A DNA stretch of 64,000 nucleotides, taken from NCBI GenBank assembly GCA_020746105.1, contig CM036617.1, positions 204,249,971 through 204,313,970 of the forward strand, written 5' to 3'. A model generated the notes under the pieces. The model saw only the letters and a list, made by a program, of their open reading frames with translations. It was not told where the DNA came from and did not search any database. How positions within the stretch are numbered: the stretch's first letter is position 1; each line of letters starts with the position of its first letter. The position numbers and the translations under genes were made by a program. Shown here in pieces: positions 24,901-38,694 of the stretch. The stretch comes from Trogon surrucura (lineage: Eukaryota; Chordata; Aves; Trogoniformes; Trogonidae).

Positions 24901-27900
24901 AAGATATGTTCCCTTTAGTTCCCTCCCTGGCCAGTCTGTGTTTCTTCTCCTGTTTGTTTAATTCTTCTCAGAAGACATGTTCACCATGGAGGCATTGCAT
25001 TTGGCATGCCACTAGCACCAGTCATATCTTTGGCCCCTTACATTTTTCGGCCCAAAAGAGCCATTTAGAAGTGAATCTCTAACTCTTCCCATGTAAGAAG
25101 AACAGACACATGGTATTACACAGAAATTTCAATGGATTATCTTCATCAGACATTTCCAGGTGTTAGAAAACATCGAGCTGTGTGTGAACTGGCATCTACA
25201 GTTTATCTTGAGAGCGTACACTTGTTCTCTGACAATATTCGTGACTGACTGTTGCAGAGTTTGATTGTGGGTTTGCTTTTTTTCTCTCTAGTCTTCGTCT
25301 TCAACATCCAGCTCCATCATCGATGATTTTTTTAAATTCCTCTTGTGGTTTCTCCTTGGATCTCTATATCTAATTTAAGACTACCACTGACTTCTCTTTT
25401 CATGCCTCAAAGCCCCTGTTCGTGTCTTTTTCATGTAATTTGTGTCTGTGTGAGGGATTAGTTTCTGTTGATGTTTCTTGAGGATAGCGAAGCCTTTACG
25501 ATGGTATTGAACCCTGTTTCTCTCTCAATTAATTTCTCTTTGATCCAAATGTATATTAGAAGGTAATTAAGTTTCACTGTTTGCATTTTAATCCATTTCT
25601 GAGTTTCTCTGCACAGCAGCTGAAGTTATACTTAATCTGAAAAGAACCTTCTTCCCTTCTTTTTAGTGTTACACATATTTTTAGTATTGAAATCCTGTTA
25701 ATATAATTTCTGTAGAAAAGGATTAGTGGTAGAGTGAGTTCAGGTAGTGTAAGGTGAATGACAAATACAGGACAGAATATAAATTCACAGTTGGCCTTGC
25801 AATATGTTGCATAGATATCACTTCCAAAAATATCTTCAGTATAATACATTATAGTCAAGTGAGTTGTATCAAAATTGTGTTTTCTTTTTCTTAAAGAGGA
25901 ATGGAATTTGCTACTTTAATGGTATATCAGGTCTCATTAACTGTGCTTTAGTACTTGAATCCTTATTGCTGTTTTTGTGGTTTGTGTATGCACTTGTTTA
26001 AAGGAGAGCAAATACAACGTAAGTGATGAGTGTAACGAAGCTCTTGCAGTTGGAGTTCCAGTAACAGGATCCTTCCAGCACAACTTTCGATAGAAGAGTC
26101 ATGCAGTGCTCCTGCAGTAATGCTGTTGGCTCAGACCCTCATTCTAGTAATGACAGTGTTGGGAAATCTTATGATTTAGCAGCAGAGGGGCTGAGAGCTT
26201 GGTGAAAGAGACATAAGTAAAATTATATTGCAAAGAAAATGAGAGCCACTCCAGAGATTTGAGTGAAAAGATATGATAAGGGTGACAAAGTATTTCATAC
26301 ATTTGATTTAAAGTGTTGCGGCTGTTAGTGAATCAGATTTACAAAATACGCTTCAGCTGATGGTGATAAATGTTTTTCCAAATGTACTGATGTTGGCGGA
26401 ATTGGAAAAAAAAATCAAAACCTGCATAGTTTAATTCTTTTTAGATCTTGTTACTTTTGAGAAAGGGGTAGGAATAGTTCGGGTTTTTCAGCTAAGGGAA
26501 AGAAAGACATCTCAGACTAAAAAGTGAGAATGAAGTATTTTGCTATTCATATCACTTTCCTGTATAACACAGCATGCAGCATCATGTTGTAAAGTAATAA
26601 AGAAAGAATAGCTTAGCTTCTAAACCTTGAAACTAAAATTTGCAATTTTGCCTGAATGGTCTTGACAGTTGTTTCAGGACTGGCAATCTTAGTGAAATAA
26701 ATGAACTAAGAATACTGACGTAAAACCACCAAAGAGTCCCTGAGTTTTGAAGAGAAAATGATAAGGCAATCACAGGCAGCTTCTCGGAAGTTAAAGCCAT
26801 TTTAAATAGAAAGAGCTCAAAGGATTAATCTCTTCTACTGAAATCCTGAAGTATAGTGGTAATAATTCTAGTATGCATGGTCATTAAAATAAGATTTCAC
26901 AAGTAGCCAGAGGAATTAAATACGTTATACATCATTTTTCAAAAATTTCTAACTCTGGAAATCAGCCATGGGCTGCAGAACAGGAACAATATTGAAATAC
27001 TAATGAAACTTGAAAACTTTGGTGTTTCTCCTTTTTGGCTTTATTTTGTGAGAGAAAAGATTTTCTCAAGGAGATAGTGTCTTACACTAGACTAGCCAAT
27101 GTAGCCAAGGGAAGAACAGATAAGTTTCTACCCAATAAACATTTGTCTGGTTTTGTACACACACTTAAAAAAAACCAAAACAAAAAAAAAGCCAAACAAG
27201 GATTTCTTTGTTACTGGAAAATAAAGTTTTATAAAAGTACTGCATAACAAAAACTTTAAATTCACAGTTCATGTCACACTGTGTTCTTATTCTCACAATA
27301 ATAATACTATAATTATTAATTTTATTAATATCAAGCTGATCCAATACCACTTTGTTATCTCTGCTTTATACTAATTTGTGTGGGTACCATTCTTTTTGTA
27401 CCAGTTCTCAGATAATGCTAGTTAACATTCTTACTAACGCTCTAAGAATTCAAAATCACTGGTGCTGCACATTTGTAGGTGGCAAAAATTAAAGGTTGCA
27501 AATAATGATAATAGCAGTCACTAATAAAGAACGTAGCAGAGTCATACCATGATTTAACGGTTGGAAATTAATACTAGAAGAAGTTATGGGGAAATATTAT
27601 TTAAAGAGTGAAGATAAGCAATTGTATCATAGGATAGGAGAGGTAGCAGCTTCTCTGTAAGTTTAGTTCCTTAACTTAATACAGAATCTCTTGCTGAAAG
27701 AAATATGCTGTACTTCAGCCACAGCTCGTTGGGCTTGATTAAGGTTCTTCCTATTTGAAAAATCCATGTTCTTTGTGCAGAAAATCAGAGATGATCATAA
27801 CAGCCCTTTGGACTATACAATCTATGAATTGCTCTCAAAGTTATTCCCTTTTGATTTTCTTCTTATTCTTCATCTCTCTTTTGGCTCGTATTGCTTAAAC

Positions 27901-30900
27901 TCTCTAAAACAGAGAAACGGTTGCTTTACATAGTTTTAGACATGGCATATGTATATATGTATATATATTAATGCACATTAGATTGAGATACCTAATCTTA
28001 CCAAGAAATCAAATTAAAATGTGTTTTTGTTGGAGTATCACCAAGAATGGTGGGCTTTTCTTCTTTGTGGTAAGAGAAAATTTAATGGAGCAAATGTATT
28101 TAATTTGCTGTGTCTAAAAAAAAGCTTTCCTATGTGTAGGTGAAGAAAGGGGGCCACCTCTGCACAGTCTTTAGTCCAGCTAAGATCTAAACTGCTGTCT
28201 GGAGATGTACTCTGTCTCTCCTCACTGTGAAGTCAGGAGAGTTGTCTCCTTCTGTAACATGACTCACGAGAAAGGGTCTGTATTCAGGCCTTTTCCTTTG
28301 GAAAAAAAAAGTAACTCAGGCGATTTCTTCATCTCTCTTAAATAATTAGCCAGTTGAAGTGTGAACATATGGGAGCAGTCAAGGAATAAATCACCACAGC
28401 AGCAGCTATATGAGTTTTTTATAGTATTCCAATTTTCTGTCTGTTACACACTGCACAATAAAATAAAATGTCCACTTTATTTCAGTGCTAATCATTGGCA
28501 GTAAGCTCAAACCCAGTAAAATTAATGGCAAAATTGCTATAGTAGAGAAATAGCAGTCAGTTTTCATCTAATGCTTAGAAATGACGGATCTAGGATAAAA
28601 CTGCCTTCAGTTGGCTTTGGGTTTGGCCATGATGTTTTTCGTAGCAGCCCTGTCATTCAGCAACCTTTCAGTACCTAACTTAGCATGGGAAATCTTCTGT
28701 TGTGTTTTATAAGCCAGGCTGAAGCTTGAAGCTTATGTACTTTTGTTTTCATTTGTCTCAAAATGTGAAAGAAGCATTTATGTTAATAAATCCTTGTTTG
28801 CATTCAGGTTCTCCTTTCTTGAAGGCAAGGGACTATTCATCAGCACTCTGCATCTCATTGCTCTTTTCAGTGTGCTCAAGCGTGTTTGGAGAGGGGCTGA
28901 GATGCCCTTGGCTCCGCTGAAAACATTACATCATCATCATCTCAACAAGATGTTGTAATGCCATGAAAGGATCAATACCTTGATGAGGAGTTGCTGGCTC
29001 AAACCCACATTGTTATTTGATAAAAGACCACTCGGAACACTTTCCAAAGCATTTCCCATGGTATGAAGCTCTAGGGACTTGATTTGTCTCTTTGCCTAGG
29101 AAACTGAGTTGATTCATCTGTAAATATGTGTCTGCCAACCTCAGATAACAAGAAAAATTGTACCTTCTGCCCATGTTGGGCTTCAGCCTTTCAATGGTGT
29201 ACTGTCCTTGTGAAGGAAGCCCTTCACATAGCAACAATTAATTCCATGGGGAAGGGAGGAAAAGGTTTTAGCCTTTTTCCTGCTGCTGACACCAGACAAG
29301 CCTAGCATTTAGTCTGTATGACCGCACAGCCCCAGGAGTGCTGCACTGCGTGGGGTGCAAGGGTTGGCAGCCCCACAGGAGCTTGATTCTGACAGGGTTT
29401 CACGCCGCGGTTCTTCCATCCGCAGCAGCCCGCTTCCCCGCCAGGTTGCGATGTCAGTGCTGTCAACCCCGTCTGCCTCAGGATCTTCAGCTGAGACAAA
29501 CCAGGACAAGCGCATGCCGCTGGGTCAATACGTTGTGAAAGGCAGGAGAGCTGGAGCTAAAGGGCTCTCCATTGAAACAGGCTCAGCTCTCTGCTGAGAA
29601 ACAAGTCTCAGAAGAGATTAAAGTTGTTCAGAACACTAACCCAACATTGCTTCAGGTAGTATTGCTAGTATACAACGATCAAGGATTATGCAACTAGTGA
29701 GTGAAATAGATTTAATAAAAAAAAGGGCTGGCCAAGCCATTTAGACTTTTTGTATCCTCTTCATGCAGTCAGAGATGACTGTAGCAGAAAAGCTGTATGG
29801 ATGTCCTGTAGCTCAGTGGGAACAGCCTGTCATCTCAGAGGCAAACACTGCCTTGCTAAATCCTGCAACTTTATCTCTCCTGTTGGCTCATTTAAACCTC
29901 CTGTTGGTTCAAGTTCCAGAGAACACAATTTGAGGATTTATATGCTCAAAGACAAGGAATTATTTTGTGAAGTTTTTTTTTTCTTTTTCCATTGAAGAGG
30001 AAAATATTTACTCCAATAATCTCAAGAAATATGGAACAGGAAAAAGGAAGAACTTGGCAACTTTTCATGATATACAGATGTACATATTACTTTATACATT
30101 GATTGTCTGTTTATACTATGGTTGATAAAAACTCAGTACCTGGTGTAGTTTTGAAGGAACTTGAATTGTTCTAATAGAGCAAGTTGCTTATTGGTATTAT
30201 CATAGTAAACAGATATTTACCTTGGCAGAAGGCAGGTGTAACAATGTCAAATCACTTCTATCACATTTGTTCGGGTCTAATTTGTCAAAAATGCTCCCTG
30301 GTTCTTCTTTCTGTTCTGGAGTGCTAAAAATCTTGAAGAATTCGTATCTGTTCTAGCTCAATTTAATTATTATGTACCACTACTGAAACACTGATTATAA
30401 CATCTGGACTTCAATAGCTTCAGAATTATTGATACAAATGTCACTGCATCATATTTTCTTCAAATCTAAATAATGCAGAGCCTGCTTTTCATACAGAAAC
30501 AATGGGATTCTCTACATCTGGAAGTCAAGAGCAGCCTGAATACTTATTTTACCTTAAAAGAATTGTTCAATGTTATTTTACTGGTTTGCTTCTTTCAGTG
30601 GTGAAACCATATGATCTTTTTTCATCTGGTGGAAGAATGAGACGAGTAGCTTTGTCAGTGTTTTTGTGAAAAACCTTCCATACCATCTGCCAGCTCCCAC
30701 AAACTTCAGTGGGATTGTTCATCTCTTTGATACCAAGGAAAAAGGATCAATATCTGAGATCTCTTGTAAATCTCGGAGTCCTGGAGAAATCAGCCAGAAA
30801 CAGGTATATGTGGTTCTCTGAATATTTATTCTTCCATGCTGCCTTCTTTTTCTGTTGCCACCTGCTAATCTAACATGTTTTGTTATAGATTTTTCCTGGG

Positions 30901-33900
30901 CAGGTAGGCATCAATATACACATATGCAATGCCTGGGAGAAACTGAACTGAGGTACTAAGGTTTCAAGCTGCTCTGAGAAACACTGTTTTTTATAAACAG
31001 TCCAGATACAGACACTATGGTTTCTAAGGACTGTAACCTTGAACAAAGACATTTTTTCCTCTGAATTTTCTGAGAATCTTTACAGCAGCCACAAGAAAGA
31101 ATAACGTTGTGCACTTTTGAGAGAAGACTGTGCTTCGTGACTCAGTCCATTTCTGTTACTTCATTTGTTCTCTATTATGCAAAAAAATTAACTCATTGTA
31201 GCATCACAGTGTAAGCGGCTCTCACTATCATTTCATACAGGATCAATGCTTTTTCTCATCTAAGCAGGCAAAAATAAAAACTCCTCTTACTATCCCTCAT
31301 ATAAAAGAATCGTCAAAGCCCACTGTCTTGGTTCAGTTTTCTGTTGACCAAGTATTGGATTTTCAACAGGCAATTTTTCCCATTGAAGGAAGCACAGAGC
31401 TGAGGAGTGTCTTCCCACTTGCAGAGGAGGATCCAGGGAATGCTCTCCTCATCACCAGTATCTCCATCCTGTACAGCTCAGTGCTGTAATGTTTTGATAA
31501 TCTCATTCTTGTCAGTCAGGTAAGAGGAAGAAGTTCTGGCATGATGTGTGAACTTGGCCTTTTTCATGTCAGCTTGACCACTGGGGCTGCTAATGCGAAT
31601 CTGCATTTTTGGAACCTACTTTCTTTGACAGCAGCGTTAGTGTATTAGGAGGCAAAGTCTGTCTATTACAGTAACAGCAACATTGCCAAAGTTAAGATTA
31701 TCATTGAAAAATGTTAGTATGGGAAAGAAGAAAAAGTCCTTTGTGAAGGCTGAAGAGCACATTCTACTCTCTCTCACACTCCGAGGTGTTGCCCTTATAA
31801 ATAGATGGATGGAGGTGGTATTTCTGCTTGAAATTAGTAAAAAAATCTGGCGCTTGTTTATCTATTTTTAAGTTTGGGTCAGGGTTTTTTTGTCAATTCA
31901 TATCTTCCCTATGCACACTTTCCAGAGATTTAGCAAAAGAATATTGACTTAAAAAAGGATTCTTCCTAATTCCAGTGCTATGATAGCTGTGCCCATACAA
32001 ACCCATACGAAAGCTGCTTGAGCAGCAGTAGTAAAAACTGTGCCAACTGTATTCAGCTGGTAACTTTTGAGCAAAGCAGTGCTGCAGGGATCTTGGCATC
32101 TGGCCCCCACTATTTGAAATCTGAGGAAATTCCCACTGGGCCTGAGACCAAACACCTTCTTGTAGCCATTTGGTGGGCTTTTACTACTGCGGTGTTTTAA
32201 AAAGCTGATGGTTAGCAGCCTCTCACTGCCCAGGAACCCAGCTGAGCTGCCTCGCAGAGTGCTGTTCAGCTTGCCTTGATTGCAAACACAATTCAGCCAC
32301 TCCCGGCTGTGTTCTGCCTACTTACAGCAATGATTAATTTCTTCGCAAGACTTCAATATAAAAGTCATCTGCACTGAGTGATGTGCAGCACTTCTGTTCC
32401 ACTTTGCTACATTTTTCAATACCAAGGCGGTGAATGGTTGTCTCTTCACATTAGAATTTTCAGCAATATCGTTTCTTACATTCCTGGTTTTATTCTAGTG
32501 GCCCAACAGAAGCAGACTGAAAACAAATCGATAATTGAAAATTGTACTTTTATGTAAGTAAATTCACAGTTTTTAATATCTTTAAACAGTACATAATGCA
32601 TATTGATGTTAATAAAACATGTTAATAAAAAAGTCTGAGTAAAAAATGCTTTCCTTTCTGATTATTCATTTTTTACCAGTTTGGTGTTTCTAATATGTGT
32701 TTAATCTAAGCTGAGCTCAGGACATTATAGAGGTTAACATGTGGTAATGCCAGCAAAAGGTAGAAAAGTTGATTGTAGACTGTGAAGTTGGTAGGCCCAG
32801 CGCTTTCTACATTTATTCAAAATATTTACAGGCACCAAAGGGAGCATCCCCATGACTTCTCACGGCAACTGCACTGCTGCAGTTCAGACTAGTGCCCAGC
32901 CATATAGAAAGGTCAACTGTGCTGCAGCCCAAGGAATGAAGGTGTGTCATGATTAAAAAGCATTCATGCCAAATGTCCTAGAATATTGTAAAAAAGAAAG
33001 CAAGCTTCTTTTGAACTGAAGAATGTAATTGAAACATGTTCTGACAAAGCCATGGAATTATTCCCAAAGTTGCATCTTTTTGCACCCAAGAGAAAAATCT
33101 TATAATTTGTTGAGCATCCATTTATTTTATGAAAGCTCAGGCTGAATTTCAAAGTGTGATGGAAGGACCTGTCTGAGAGAGTTTCCCTCACACACCATAA
33201 AGGTCAACAGAATTTGAAGCCAACCACTTCCCTGAAACAGATAATAGCAAGTTAGATTACATTTTAGGGACTACTTTGTTTGTGTTATTTTGTGCATCTG
33301 TGTTAAGCAGTGTCCTAAAACAATCCACAGCATTTACTTCTGAACTATTCCAGGAAACAAAAACTCATGTAGGATTTGATCATTCACTTGTAGACTGCTC
33401 TAAACAAGATATAGACTGATTGTCTGCTTCTACTATCAGCTTTCAAATATTGATGACTCCAAGAAAAACAAAAGATTATGTGCTAAAGAGGAAAATATAT
33501 TATGCTTTCCAAATTCATTGGTAGAAATAAACTTGCAATTTGACACGCTTATGCAGTCTAGCTATTGCATCAGCACGAAAGTAGCTTCCTCACCAGACTG
33601 AAGTGACACAGCACTTCTGTTTGTCATGCTCCTGTATGAGCCAGAGATTTTGCACAGAAGATGCATCCACCCATGGGGTCCTGCTTGTGGAAAACTGCCA
33701 TGATAGGATTCTGTATACCTGTTCTTAATGAAACAGTATGACACCTTTTCAGTTGTGGTCTCATGCTTACTAAATCATTAATAACAATGTCCCAGTAGCA
33801 CTGGGTAGTAGGTGTGGTTTGCATAGACTATACGTAAGTGGCAAAGCAACTCCCATACAGTAAGCTAGAACATGTGAAAAGGAGAATGAATGGTAAGATA

Positions 33901-35079
33901 TTCTAGAAGCACATTTGACTGAACATCCCCTGCCAGCTAGTGCTTCTGGATTCCCAAACTAAAAAGAAGAGTCTTCCACACAGGGTTAAAAGTAGCTACA
34001 AGTGTTAGCAGGATAACACCTACCTCCTTACTGCCACAGCATTTTTGACTCTGAGACCATGATAATGATGAACATGATTCTGAATTCACAGAACTGCCAT
34101 TTCCCTAGCCATCCGTGATGTTTTTCACTAAAAAATAAATATGAAAGGAATTAGAGGTTCTATACTATTTATGTAAGGTGCTGCAGGAGCAAACAAATAA
34201 GCAGTGTGTGTTGTATTATTTGTGGATTGGGAAAGAACAAATCATGAGATAAGTTACACAGCCAAATACTGACTCTGCAGATCCAATCCCAGATGGGTTA
34301 ACACAAGATTTACATAGACATGATTAAAGCTTCACCATTGAAAAACTGTTAAAACCCAGGATGTTTTCATTTGGTGGTTAGCAAAAGTTTCCTACATTAG
34401 CTGCTGTGGTCTATACCACCAGAAGGTCTTCCAGTTTGTGCCTATCACTCTTCCCTGAGTACTGAACCACCTACATAGTGGAGATGTTTGACCCAAAAAA
34501 CTAGCCAACATTTAAACCGGGATGAGCCTCCTGAGCCTCATATACTGGAAATGTAAAGAGCTTTAGCACCAATCACTTCGATCTGCTCGTTGCACTTCTA
34601 GTAGAGGACAAAATGTGTCTAAATGATTAGAAGTTCCCTTGGCTAGGACATTATCCTGGGATTTTCTTGCAGTTTCCCAGCTAGAGGGTGTTACCGGATA
34701 TGGGGAGTGATATTCCATTGCCCAAACCTAGGCATTTAGGGCTCTTTTAGATATAGTGTAGCTGTAGGGTATTCACCCTAGCTACCAGTTGCTGCTTCAG
34801 AGCATGTGGGTCTTTCTGAGGCCCTGTGTCATATCTGCCTGTCCCAGGTAGGTCCCAGACATCTTGGCTACCCAAAGGCCTCTCAGTTGACATTGTGCAC
34901 TTTGGTTTAGGCAGCTGGATCACAATTGGGTTCAGCACTCAGGTCTGTGCTAAACAAAAAAAAATCTGGAAAAAATCTAGAGCTTTGAATAATGAACTTC
35001 ACAAATCAGACTGGGTTAGAAATCCAATGGCTTCCACGGCTTGGGTCCAAAATAGCATTTTGCTGTTTGTCCAGAAAGT

Positions 35080-35122
35080 GGGACAGGGGCAGGGAGAGGG
35101 ACAGGGAGAGGGACAGGGACAG
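35080..35122 (+). repeat. G-rich minisatellite with G-quadruplex potential
   Basis: Seven runs of three or four G (at 35080, 35086, 35092, 35098, 35104, 35110 and 35116) are separated by two- or three-base loops of CA, ACA or AGA. The unit GGGACAGGGAGA repeats about three times. Confidence 0.9.
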
Positions 35123-38100
35123 GAGTGATGATGAGGATTTAAAATTAAAATCTGCTTTACACACAGGTGTGGATGTCTTTCCAAAGATCAAGCTGCTTAT
35201 TCATACATTTGAAACTAATTTTAGGAGGCAATACTCTAACACCCTTATTAGGGTGTACCTCACTTTCTGTGAAGCAAGCCCTGTTTATTCTCATATATCA
35301 TACTCTGTACAGCCAAACAGACTGGACCAGACAGAAAACACAGGAAGGAGAAACTTTTAAGAATTTTAGGATTAACAAATTAAGTTTCGAAGGTAAAGAA
35401 GTCTAGCTGCATTATAGTTTTATTACTGTGAAGTGTGAATAGTGAGTGAGGTGTCAACACCATTTGGAGATTCAGGTGAATGTTTTTTCACCTGGCTGTG
35501 TATGTATACCTGCATACACACCCATACATTTTGTAGTCGTAGTGTCTTCAGAGAGTGAAAGGAATTAATGTCTTTCTTCAGTATTATTTTGTCATCACTC
35601 ATGTTGCTTTTTATCTGACAGTTTTCAGAGAGCCAGACTGGCATTGATTCAGTTATGTAGCAACAGTTTGAGTGTTTTAACACAACTTGAAGCTATGTTG
35701 CTGTCAACCCTGCAATGCATGTTTCTCTAATCAACTGCACACAACATCGCTTGTCTTATGAAACAGTGCATTCTGAGTAGGGTTTTGTGCAGCTAAAAAA
35801 GGAGAGATGTCATTTTTTATCTCCTCTTACTCTTGTCCTGTTTGTAGTTGGGCACTGTCAGCTTCTGTTATGCCTGTAGTTGCATTTCTGATTTTTACTG
35901 AGAAAGTTCATAACGCACTTCTCTATTTCTCTCTCCCCACTTCATGTTCTATCCCACGGTGCTTGAAAATGCTTCCTTCCAAGACTAGAACGATTTGTGA
36001 TGTTCAGATAATCAACCATATGGTATAGTGAGTAAGTCACACATGTTTTCTCAGTAGCCAGTGGCTGCTGGCTGTGAAAGACACACTTAGCATTACTTTA
36101 GCTTCTATCCTATGAATTCTAAACACAGTCTCAAAATTTTCTAAAAAAAATTAAGAGGAATGAAACATTGTACAAGTAAATTTCAGACCAAATATCTATT
36201 TCAACTCGATACTACTTCTCTGGTTTCTCATAGTTGCTGTTCTGTCCCTTTCACAGGTTCACGATTTGCCCACCCTACTGTGACAGGAGGAAGTTTGTCA
36301 TGGCTAAATCTAGTATGAACGTGTTATTAGTTCACGTTTCATTATTGCATTTCCCTTTCTAATCAAGGCAAAGAATCCGCCATTAACAATGTAATCTCTT
36401 TTTCTGTTAGATTGCTCTTATAGATGCAACCATAAAAGCAATTGGTTTGAATGGTTCCTTTGCACTCAGGTTCTTTTTCAAAGCATTGATTACTCCTAAT
36501 TGTCATTTCTTAGCCATAGCGATTTAGAATAATGCCTTTCAGAGTCATGATTTCTGCAAAACTACTTGTATTAAACTGTCTGGAGATAGTTTGGAGGTGA
36601 TTGATTTTTCAAAGCATTGCAGTGAAGTTTGATTCACAGTTCTGACTAAATGAGTTGGTTGACTAAACCCCTGTGCAATCTTTTGATTTTCATCAAAATC
36701 TACAATTTCTAGAATGACACGTAGTCAAGTCAGCTTTAAATATGTTTCCAGTTAAATAACATGCTCCAAATTAATTTGCCAGACATGGCCACCTAGCAAG
36801 ACAAACTTTAGAAATGTTTATCAGACTACTCCTCAGTCTTCAAATTTTCTTTTCAACATATTCAGAATTAACCCCAGTATGACTGGCATCCCTTTGAACA
36901 GCTATGAATTCAGGTACAGCAAAGTTCCTTAAATACATTTGCTTGCTAGAATTAAATATTGAATTTCAATTATGAAAAAATCCTCTTTGTTCTCCATTGC
37001 CCTCTTTTTTGGATAGCTGTGTCTGACGTTATTATTTGTTCTTAACTTTCCATTTAATTTTGATACCAGCAAACCAAAAAGAGAGGATGCCCATTCAAAT
37101 CAACATGCATGCCGAGATGTCAAAAGGCATAGTGCAGAAATAGCTCTGATTTGCAGATTTTATGCAAAATATCGGCATGTATTTGCATTCTAGTGTCATT
37201 GATTCAGACAACTTCATTCTAGCTGTCATCTCTACTACAGCAGTCAGCTGAAAACCAAAGTGAAAATTACTCTCTTCAGACAAACTACTTCAATCCATCT
37301 TTGGTCTGATCATTCAGAATCTTGATCTTTGAAAGAGAATTTCACCTGCATTTCTAAACACCTACCTTAGGTTTGCACAGTACTTTAAAAATGTTGTACT
37401 AACCACAGAAACTAACACTGTTAATTAAATCACATTAATTAATTAAACCAGTTTTGAGGAGACAATTCACTGGCATTTAAAGAAAAAAACTTCCCTCTTC
37501 TACACTGAATCCACAAATACAACTTTCTAAGAATCTTTGTCTTTGCAAAAGTGGATATTATTAAAATACAAATTTATGCACCTATGAACTTTACAATTAT
37601 ATAATGAATAGATACCAAGACTGAAGAGACTCTGTCCAAAGACTGATAACATTGAGAAAACCTATATATTTTTTTATTTCGTATGCACTTATCTTTTCTG
37701 AATTAATATTATTCTGATAAAGGTATTGTGTAGAATTGCTTTCTTCTGCTGAAATTGAAATGGTGGGATAGTTTGAGTAAGAATATGAAACTATCTTGAG
37801 TATAAATCATGAATTTTTCAACTTTTCAGATAAGTGATTAGTTCCCAAGGACAAAAATTGATCAAAGTATTGAAGAACCTTCCAAACATCCAGAAAGGGG
37901 CAGGAGGATTTTTTTTGGTAACTGGTGATTAGACGTTTCACTAGCTTCTGAATGAGCTCAGTCTACCTGTGACCACAGGCATGATTATCTTTTTAGTCAT
38001 AGATGACACATTATTCTTATTTCCTCAGTGATAAGGAAAAAAATATTGAAAATTATTTAAAATAGTAAGATAAATTAGGTTTATGTTTCATGCAATTCAC

Positions 38101-38299
38101 TGTCTATAAGCTAGAGTTTTAATCCTGTTAGCTATACAGAATCAAAAACTTTTAAAATAACGTAAATTCTTCACAGATACATTTTAACTTCTATATTGTT
38201 TATGGTTATTGAAGTTATTAACATTGGGAGGCTAAAGATATGTCTATTGAAATGAAGAAGTTATTGAAGTTTCTTGGATGACATTGCTGTTCAAGCAAT

Positions 38300-38370
38300 T
38301 TTTATTTTATTTTATTTTACTTTATTTTATTTTATTTTATTTTATTTTATTTTATTTTATTTTATTTTAT
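38300..38370. repeat. (TTTTA)n microsatellite
   Basis: About fourteen TTTTA units with a single A-to-C style interruption near 38320. The array is unstable by nature and likely polymorphic. Confidence 0.95.
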
Positions 38371-38694
38371 GTAGGATGATGAAGACCATAGTTGGTGCTT
38401 ACAGAGAAGATTCCATGGTTACCAAAGTACTAGGTACTTTCCATGTTTTTATCTGCCAGGTTAATTATTCTAAGACTATCTTAGCTAACAGTTAATCTAT
38501 AGTGCCATGACAAATAATGGGGCTATGCTTCTCATATGTCTTTATTTGCTTGTGTCGATAATCTGTTTATCTGTATTTCTATTTAGTTATCGTATTGTTA
38601 CTAAGAATATAAAAACATGAAGGAAGTAAATAGTATTTTCAAGTATAATAGTTTCTATACTGAGATTTCGGTGATTACCAAAAGACAAGCCGCT

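Larger units (their letters stand above)
19660..38299. other. Intergenic DNA, left part
   Basis: About 18.6 kb between the two divergent genes. AT-rich throughout apart from a slightly GC-richer patch at 29.3-29.6 kb. No protein gene, tRNA or CR1 element was recognised here. It contains the polypyrimidine tract at 21.8-22.0 kb, a (TA)n run at 27.95 kb and the G-rich minisatellite at 35.08 kb. Open frames of 60-136 codons occur but none resembles a family I know. Stretches such as 36.3-37.4 kb look like unique sequence and may include conserved non-coding elements; that needs an alignment. Confidence 0.7.

Noticed and set aside
29300..29600. GC-richer patch with short frames on both strands, possible small CpG island
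   Set aside because: CpG density is modest and the patch is only about 300 bp. No promoter motif or coding similarity was found.
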